Assembly: GCA_937872085.1 (NCBI GenBank)
Contig: CALMQK010000050.1
Location: 1 to 13,672, forward strand
Reading direction: 5' to 3'
Length of the DNA stretch: 13,672 nt
Source: an uncultured euryarchaeote
GTDB lineage: Archaea; Thermoplasmatota; Thermoplasmata; UBA10834
Of the stretch, positions 10,069 to 13,672 are shown piece after piece (position 1 is the stretch's first letter; every line of letters starts with the position of its first letter). The notes below the pieces were generated by a model, which was given only the letters and a program-made list of their open reading frames with translations, did not search any database and was not told the origin of the DNA. A program made the translations under genes and the position numbers.

Positions 10069-10884
10069 ATGGATCTAAGGGACATACTCAAGAAGGTCGT
10101 CCTCCTCGGCGACGGGGGCGTCGGCAAGACCTCGCTCGTCGCTAGGTACGTCGTCAACAAGTTCGACGACAAGTACATCGCCACGATCGGTACCAAGGTC
10201 TCGAGGAAGGACATCCAGATCGTGAAGCCGAACCTCATCATAAACCTCAGGATGATGATATGGGACATCCTCGGTCAGAAGGAGTACTCGAAGATCAGGA
10301 GCGCGAGCTTGAGCGGCGCGCAGGGCCTGATCCTCGTGGGTGACCTATCGCGCCCAGAGACGATACGGAGCCTCGAATCGTTCTGGATGAAGGAGGTCAA
10401 CGCCATCGTGGGGCGGATCCCGACTATCATCGTCGGCAACAAGGTGGACCTCACGGCGAGCAACTCCATGGCCGGAACGATCCTCGAGTCGATGGGGCAG
10501 AGGCTCGGCGTGCCCATGCTGCTCACGAGCGCAAAGACAGGTGACAACGTCGAGTCCATCTTCTCCACGTTGGGTGAATTGCTGATAGCAGACCTGATCA
10601 CGAAGCAAGTCGCCACTAAGGAGAAGGCTCCCCAGTCCCTCGCGGAAGTCGTCGACTTCATCGTCCAGGACTTCTGCGCTCAGTACGGCGATCTCGAGAA
10701 GGCGATGCTCATCATTCAGCACCAGTTCGAGGACGCGGGCGTGGACATCAGAAAGCCCGCCAAGGACACAGTGCTCCGGGCGTTGGACGGCCTCGCGAAG
10801 GCTGAGGAGCTCTCCCTCACCAAGACCGTGGCCCGGGTGAACCTCGAGGAGAGGCAGCGGATGATAATCCTCGCGAAGGGATGA
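10069..10884 (+). CDS. Ras-like small GTPase with a helical C-terminal extension
   Basis: A 271-residue protein. Residues 1-175 are a Ras/Rab-type G domain with all five motifs: G1 GDGGVGKTS (14-22), G2 Thr42 in TIGTK, G3 WDILGQ (65-70, in place of Ras WDTAGQ but keeping the catalytic Gln70), G4 NKVD (124-127) and G5 TSAK (153-156). The complete switch residues suggest a working GTP-GDP switch. Residues about 190-271 are a mainly helical extension absent from simple Ras proteins; no C-terminal lipidation cysteine is present. The gene follows the membrane protein at 9397, a likely regulator or anchor, by analogy with bacterial MglA-MglB pairs of a Ras-like GTPase and a roadblock protein. The process it controls is unknown. 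Confidence 0.92.
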   Translation: MDLRDILKKVVLLGDGGVGKTSLVARYVVNKFDDKYIATIGTKVSRKDIQIVKPNLIINLRMMIWDILGQKEYSKIRSASLSGAQGLILVGDLSRPETIRSLESFWMKEVNAIVGRIPTIIVGNKVDLTASNSMAGTILESMGQRLGVPMLLTSAKTGDNVESIFSTLGELLIADLITKQVATKEKAPQSLAEVVDFIVQDFCAQYGDLEKAMLIIQHQFEDAGVDIRKPAKDTVLRALDGLAKAEELSLTKTVARVNLEERQRMIILAKG

Positions 10885-10944
10885 CCAGACGGGTTTCCGG
10901 ACATCTGGCTTGCGAGCGTGCCTTCACAATGTGAAAGACCAAAG

Positions 10945-10953
10945 TTTTATAAG
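10945..10953 (+). promoter_or_regulatory. TATA box of the MBL-sua5-map gene set
   Basis: TTTTATAAG lies about 29 bases before the ATG at 10978, which selects that start over an upstream in-frame TG-type start and implies a leaderless transcript. The next two genes have no spacing for promoters, so this one probably serves all three. Confidence 0.6.
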
Positions 10954-10977
10954 ACGGGCGCTATCCCGATTCACGAG

Positions 10978-11625
10978 ATGAAGGTCCACTACATCCCAGG
11001 CGTGGGATACGATAGCAACATCTATCTCATCGAGGATGCGGACCCGATGATCGTGGACACGGGCACGGGGATGTTCGCGGACTCGGCTTTGGCGGAGATA
11101 TCGAAGGTAGTCCCTCTGAAGAAGGTGGAAAGGATAGTCCTCACACATTGTCACTACGACCACATAGGCGGCGCGGAGAGTTTTCAGCACGCCACAGGTG
11201 GCCGGATCTATCTGCATGAGGACGAGGCGAGACCTATGCTGGCTGGGGACTCATCCCTGGCGGCATCGGATATGTTCGGGAAGAAGCTCCGGCAGCTCGA
11301 CATCGAACCTCTCAAGACGGGGCAGAAGATCGAGACTGGGTCGGCGCACCTGGAGGTGCTCCACACTCCTGGACATTCTCCCGGTAGCATATGCCTTCAC
11401 GACAAGGAGAGCGCTTCCGCCATCGTCGGGGATACCGTGTTCTGCGACGGAGCGGTAGGCAGATGGGACCTGCCCGGAGGGGACCTGGCGCAGCTGATAT
11501 CATCCATCAAGCGCATTCAAGGGCTCGGACTCAGGAACATGTATCCGGGCCACGGCTCGTTCGCCGAGGGCGACGCGCCCCAGCATCTGAAGCTCGCAGC
11601 GAGCTACATAGCAGAGGCCTACTGA
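10978..11625 (+). CDS. metallo-beta-lactamase-fold hydrolase (glyoxalase II-like)
   Basis: A 215-residue cytoplasmic metal-dependent hydrolase. The core motif HCHYDH (57-62) supplies His57, His59, Asp61 and His62. The other ligands are His133 in TPGHSPGS, Asp152 in VGDTVF and His192 in PGHGSF, so both metal sites are complete. An early Asp (VDTGT, 26-30) is also typical. Length and motifs fit the glyoxalase II-like group, which hydrolyses thioesters and many other substrates; the true substrate is unknown. The stop overlaps the start of the Sua5 gene by one base (TGATG), so translation is coupled. There is no evidence that it acts in t6A synthesis; the link is by operon only. Confidence 0.92.
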   Translation: MKVHYIPGVGYDSNIYLIEDADPMIVDTGTGMFADSALAEISKVVPLKKVERIVLTHCHYDHIGGAESFQHATGGRIYLHEDEARPMLAGDSSLAASDMFGKKLRQLDIEPLKTGQKIETGSAHLEVLHTPGHSPGSICLHDKESASAIVGDTVFCDGAVGRWDLPGGDLAQLISSIKRIQGLGLRNMYPGHGSFAEGDAPQHLKLAASYIAEAY

Positions 11626-12269
11626 TGAAAGTGATCAAGTGCACGAGCCGTAAGACCGGGTGCAAGAAGTGCGACCTGCGCGAGAAGGACATGGACGAGA
11701 TAGTTGCCGCCCTGAAGTCCGGGGAGCTGGTGGTCTATCCGACCGACACGCTCTACGGGGTCGGCGCCGACCCGTTCAACGAGAACGCCGTAAAGAAGGT
11801 CTACATCGCGAAGAACAGGCCCTTCGACATGCCGCTCTCCATAGCGGTGAGCAACGAGAAGATGATGGAGAGCATCGCGGTCCTCAACGGCAACGCCCGG
11901 AAGCTTATCAGAAAGTTCCTCCCGGGACCACTCACGATCCTGCTCACGAAGAAGCCGAACCTGCCAGACATCCTCACGTCCGGATCGAACCAGATCGGCG
12001 TAAGAATCCCGGACCACCCGTTCGCGCTCAGGCTGATCGACAAGTTCGGGCCGATAACGTCCACGAGCGCGAACCTGCATTCTCACCCGGACCCCGTGGA
12101 GGCATCGGTCGCCCAGAAGGACCTCAAGGGGCACATCGGCATCTGCGTGGACTGCGGGAAGACCAAGCTCGCGGAGCCTTCGACCATAATCGATGTCTCA
12201 GAAGGAATTGTTGAGATAATTAGGAAGGGCGTGGTTTCTCAGGAGCAGATTGAGAATGCCCTCCGCTGA
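11625..12269 (+). CDS. Sua5/YrdC family threonylcarbamoyl-AMP synthase (t6A tRNA modification)
   Basis: A 214-residue YrdC-domain protein (short TsaC-like form, without the C-terminal Sua5 domain). The family makes threonylcarbamoyl-AMP from threonine, bicarbonate and ATP, the first step of t6A at position 37 of ANN-decoding tRNAs. Visible motifs are YPTDTLYGVGADP (38-50), KNRPFDMPLSI (63-73), GVRIPDHP (125-132), STSAN (146-150) and PSTIIDV (185-191). Oddities: an N-terminal cluster Cys6, Cys13, Cys16 (CTSRKTGCKKC) and a CVDC pair (174-177) where most relatives have DGG. These five cysteines could make a metal site. The ATG at 11625 overlaps the previous stop (TGATG). Its end overlaps the start of the aminopeptidase gene by 14 bases. 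Confidence 0.92.
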   Translation: MKVIKCTSRKTGCKKCDLREKDMDEIVAALKSGELVVYPTDTLYGVGADPFNENAVKKVYIAKNRPFDMPLSIAVSNEKMMESIAVLNGNARKLIRKFLPGPLTILLTKKPNLPDILTSGSNQIGVRIPDHPFALRLIDKFGPITSTSANLHSHPDPVEASVAQKDLKGHIGICVDCGKTKLAEPSTIIDVSEGIVEIIRKGVVSQEQIENALR

Positions 12270-13149
12270 TGACGCCGTCCTGGAGAAGTATATCCGAGCA
12301 GGGAACATCGCAAGGGAAGCGCGAGAGTTCGGTGTCTCGCACGTTGTTGCTGGAGGGAGCTCGCTCCAGCTCGCCGAGGCCATCGAGAAACTGATCATTG
12401 ATCGAGGCGCCAAGTGCGCCTTCCCAGTCAACATCGGTGTGAACGAGGTAGCTGCTCATTATACGCCGTCGAAGGACAACGACCTGAAGTTCAGGATGGG
12501 GGACATCGTGAAGATCGATGTCGGCGCGCACGTGGACGGTTACCCGGGCGACACATCCTCTACTGTCGAAGTGGGCACGAGGAACCACACCAGCCTCATC
12601 CAAGCCGCGAACGAGGCACTCAAGATATGCATCGAGATGGCGTCGCCGGGGACGACCGTCTCATCAATGGGAGCTACCGTTGCTAGGACGATCCGTTCGG
12701 TCGGGTTCAAGCCCGTCCAGAACCTCACCGGCCACAGCATGGACAGATGGAACCTGCACGCAGGGCTGAGCATACCCAACATAGAGACGAAGGACCGTTC
12801 ATCGCTGGAGGAGGGCATGGTCGTCGCGATAGAGCCCTTCTCCACCACCGGCTCGGGGAAGGTCGTCGGGAAGGGGCGGGGGAGCATCTTCAGGATCGTG
12901 AGGGATAGGAGGGCTCCGCCCGAGGTCATGTCGTTGCTTTCCAGGGTCAAGCAGGAGTTCGGGCAGTTCCCGTTCGCAGCGCGCTGGTGTGAGAGACTGG
13001 ACCCCGATTCGGATGCCCTGCTACAGAAGATGGTCAGGCTGGGCATGATCATGAGCTATCCCGTGCTGGTGGAGGTCCCGGGCAGCTTCGTCGCCCAGGC
13101 CGAGCACTCGGTGATGATCACCTCGAAGGGCTGCAAGGTCTTGACCTGA
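12256..13149 (+). CDS. map: type II methionine aminopeptidase
   Basis: A 297-residue protein that removes the N-terminal methionine from new proteins in the cytoplasm. The dimetal ligands are all in place: Asp88 in KIDVGAHVDG, Asp99 in PGDTSS, His160 in LTGHSMDRW, Glu193 in AIEPF and Glu283 in AQAEHSV; substrate-contact His69 is in NEVAAHYTP. The insertion of about 60 residues between His160 and Glu283 is the type II feature of archaea and eukaryotes. The start ATG at 12256 follows AGGAG at 12241-12245, ten bases upstream, inside the end of the Sua5 gene. It is the last gene of the three-gene set. No zinc-finger extension is present, as usual for archaeal forms. Confidence 0.96.
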   Translation: MPSADDAVLEKYIRAGNIAREAREFGVSHVVAGGSSLQLAEAIEKLIIDRGAKCAFPVNIGVNEVAAHYTPSKDNDLKFRMGDIVKIDVGAHVDGYPGDTSSTVEVGTRNHTSLIQAANEALKICIEMASPGTTVSSMGATVARTIRSVGFKPVQNLTGHSMDRWNLHAGLSIPNIETKDRSSLEEGMVVAIEPFSTTGSGKVVGKGRGSIFRIVRDRRAPPEVMSLLSRVKQEFGQFPFAARWCERLDPDSDALLQKMVRLGMIMSYPVLVEVPGSFVAQAEHSVMITSKGCKVLT

Positions 13150-13222
13150 GGTTGTGTTTTCGACAGGAGACGGTTGTCTCTGGGGTCAAACTGTCTTCGC
13201 CCTCCAGAGTCCCATCCGTGCC

Positions 13223-13254
13223 CTCCACCCAGAAGCAAAGAAAGCTGGGTGGAG
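13223..13254 (+). other. strong hairpin after the map gene, possible terminator or processing site
   Basis: CTCCACCCAG (13223-13232) and CTGGGTGGAG (13245-13254) form a perfect 10-bp stem with a 12-base A-rich loop, 74 bases after the map stop. A second, mutually exclusive stem can form between 13251-13257 and 13269-13275, ending in the run TTTT at 13273-13276. Either could mark the 3' end of the operon transcript. Neither is a known archaeal element, as archaeal termination relies on T-rich tracts. Confidence 0.4.
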
Positions 13255-13583
13255 AGGCATTACGAACACCTCTTTTGTATAAAAGTTGTGGGTGGTTCGA
13301 AATTCTGGAGGAAATGGCGAGGTGTGTTGGTGATGCCTCTCCATGTTGGAGATATAGAGCTTCCTCAAGCCCTATTGTACCTGAATATATTCTACGTTCA
13401 TTAATGCCTTTCGGTTTGACTGTCTAATGGTGACGTCGGGTAGTGCTAGAACTACTTGTACTGGTGGCATCTACGAACATCGAGTGGAAATGCACGTCCG
13501 CATGTTTGATTCGTTCGAAAGGCCTAACACTTGTAAGAACCTACGAACGTTTAATACGGGCCGGAACCTAATCTCGCGTCCGC
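13255..13583 (+). other. intergenic region without a convincing gene, with one TATA-like site
   Basis: No convincing coding region is seen here. It is less GC-rich than the neighbouring genes. TTGTATAAAAG at 13275-13285 is a good plus-strand TATA box, predicting a transcript from about 13306. An ATG at 13314 opens a 37-codon frame, but GGAGGA is only one base before it, too close for normal initiation, and the peptide has no known features. A small hairpin (GTAGT/ACTAC near 13440-13455) follows. An unannotated small RNA or tiny gene is possible; I could not match RNase P RNA, SRP RNA or 5S rRNA. CTACGAAC occurs at 13471 and 13541 and TACGAAC at 13261. Confidence 0.35.
13550..13556 (+). promoter_or_regulatory. 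TATA box of tRNA-Leu
   Basis: TTTAATA is centred about 31 bases before the first base of the tRNA, the expected spacing for an archaeal tRNA promoter with a very short leader. Confidence 0.55.
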
Positions 13584-13668
13584 GCGAGGGTAGCCAAGCC
13601 CGGTCAAAGGCGACAGACTCAAGATCTGTTCTCGCAGGGGTCCCCCGGTTCAAATCCGGGCCCTCGCA
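13584..13668 (+). tRNA. tRNA-Leu, anticodon CAA
   Basis: An 85-nt class II tRNA. The acceptor stem is GCGAGGG/CCCTCGC with discriminator A at 13668. The D arm uses GCC/GGC with a GGTCAAA loop. The anticodon stem is ACAGA/TCTGT with loop CTCAAGA, giving anticodon CAA, which reads the leucine codon UUG. A long variable arm follows, then the T arm CCCGG-TTCAAAT-CCGGG. The gene has no intron and no encoded CCA (CAC follows the stem), so CCA must be added by an enzyme. The anticodon and variable arm fit archaeal tRNA-Leu sequences. Confidence 0.96.
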
Positions 13669-13672
13669 CATT

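Noticed and set aside
11619..12134. A 171-codon minus-strand frame opposite the Sua5 gene
   Set aside because: It is fully antisense to a well-supported gene; such mirror frames are common at this GC content.
13152..13427. A 91-codon frame after the map gene
   Set aside because: Composition is irregular, no ribosome binding site precedes it, and it runs through the strong hairpin. Only its last 37 codons sit behind a promoter, and their ribosome binding site is too close to the ATG.
13255..13583. RNase P RNA, SRP RNA or 5S rRNA in the intergenic region
   Set aside because: GGAGGAAA near 13307 recalls part of an RNase P motif, but the following bases do not match, and no SRP helix 8 or 5S core motif was found on either strand.

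Overview
This window looks like a piece of archaeal chromosome, most likely from a member of the Thermoplasmata or a close relative. The evidence is an archaeal-type 23S rRNA gene with no 16S or 5S beside it (unlinked rRNA genes are known from Thermoplasma), archaeal TATA boxes about 25-35 bases before most start codons (several transcripts look leaderless), an archaeal class II tRNA-Leu without encoded CCA, a type II methionine aminopeptidase, and a Ras-like small GTPase. The placement is inferred from layout and families; no phylogeny was run.

Layout. (1) 1-1442, plus strand: three tandem, related small membrane proteins. The first is cut by the window edge and the third carries an N-terminal zinc ribbon. 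(2) 1497-4890, minus strand: a stand-alone 23S rRNA gene with its own TATA box, enclosed by a long inverted repeat that folds into a bulge-helix-bulge processing stem. The gene is interrupted at 2498-2755 by a 258-nt ORF-less insertion with the features of a group I self-splicing intron: P1 with a U.G pair at the 5' splice site, P10, P3-P9 including the P7 R/S strands, and a terminal G. It sits after the base equivalent to E. coli U1931. (3) 5047-6521, plus: a membrane-anchored, probably glycosylated surface protein and a histidine phosphatase. (4) 6528-9260, minus: a HAD hydrolase and the sucC-sucD pair for succinyl-CoA synthetase. (5) 9397-10884, plus: a two-TM protein with a predicted longin/roadblock-like cytoplasmic domain, then a Ras-like GTPase with a helical C-terminal extension, a possible membrane-recruited GTPase switch. 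(6) 10978-13149, plus: a tightly packed set of metallo-beta-lactamase-fold hydrolase, Sua5/YrdC (t6A tRNA modification) and methionine aminopeptidase. (7) 13150-13583: mostly unexplained intergenic DNA with a strong hairpin and a TATA-like site, followed by tRNA-Leu(CAA) at the right edge.

The most notable item is the group I intron in archaeal 23S rRNA, with a bulge-helix-bulge processing stem around the same gene: one precursor would need both a self-splicing ribozyme and the protein splicing endonuclease. The Ras-like GTPase with its membrane partner is the best candidate for a little-described protein system.
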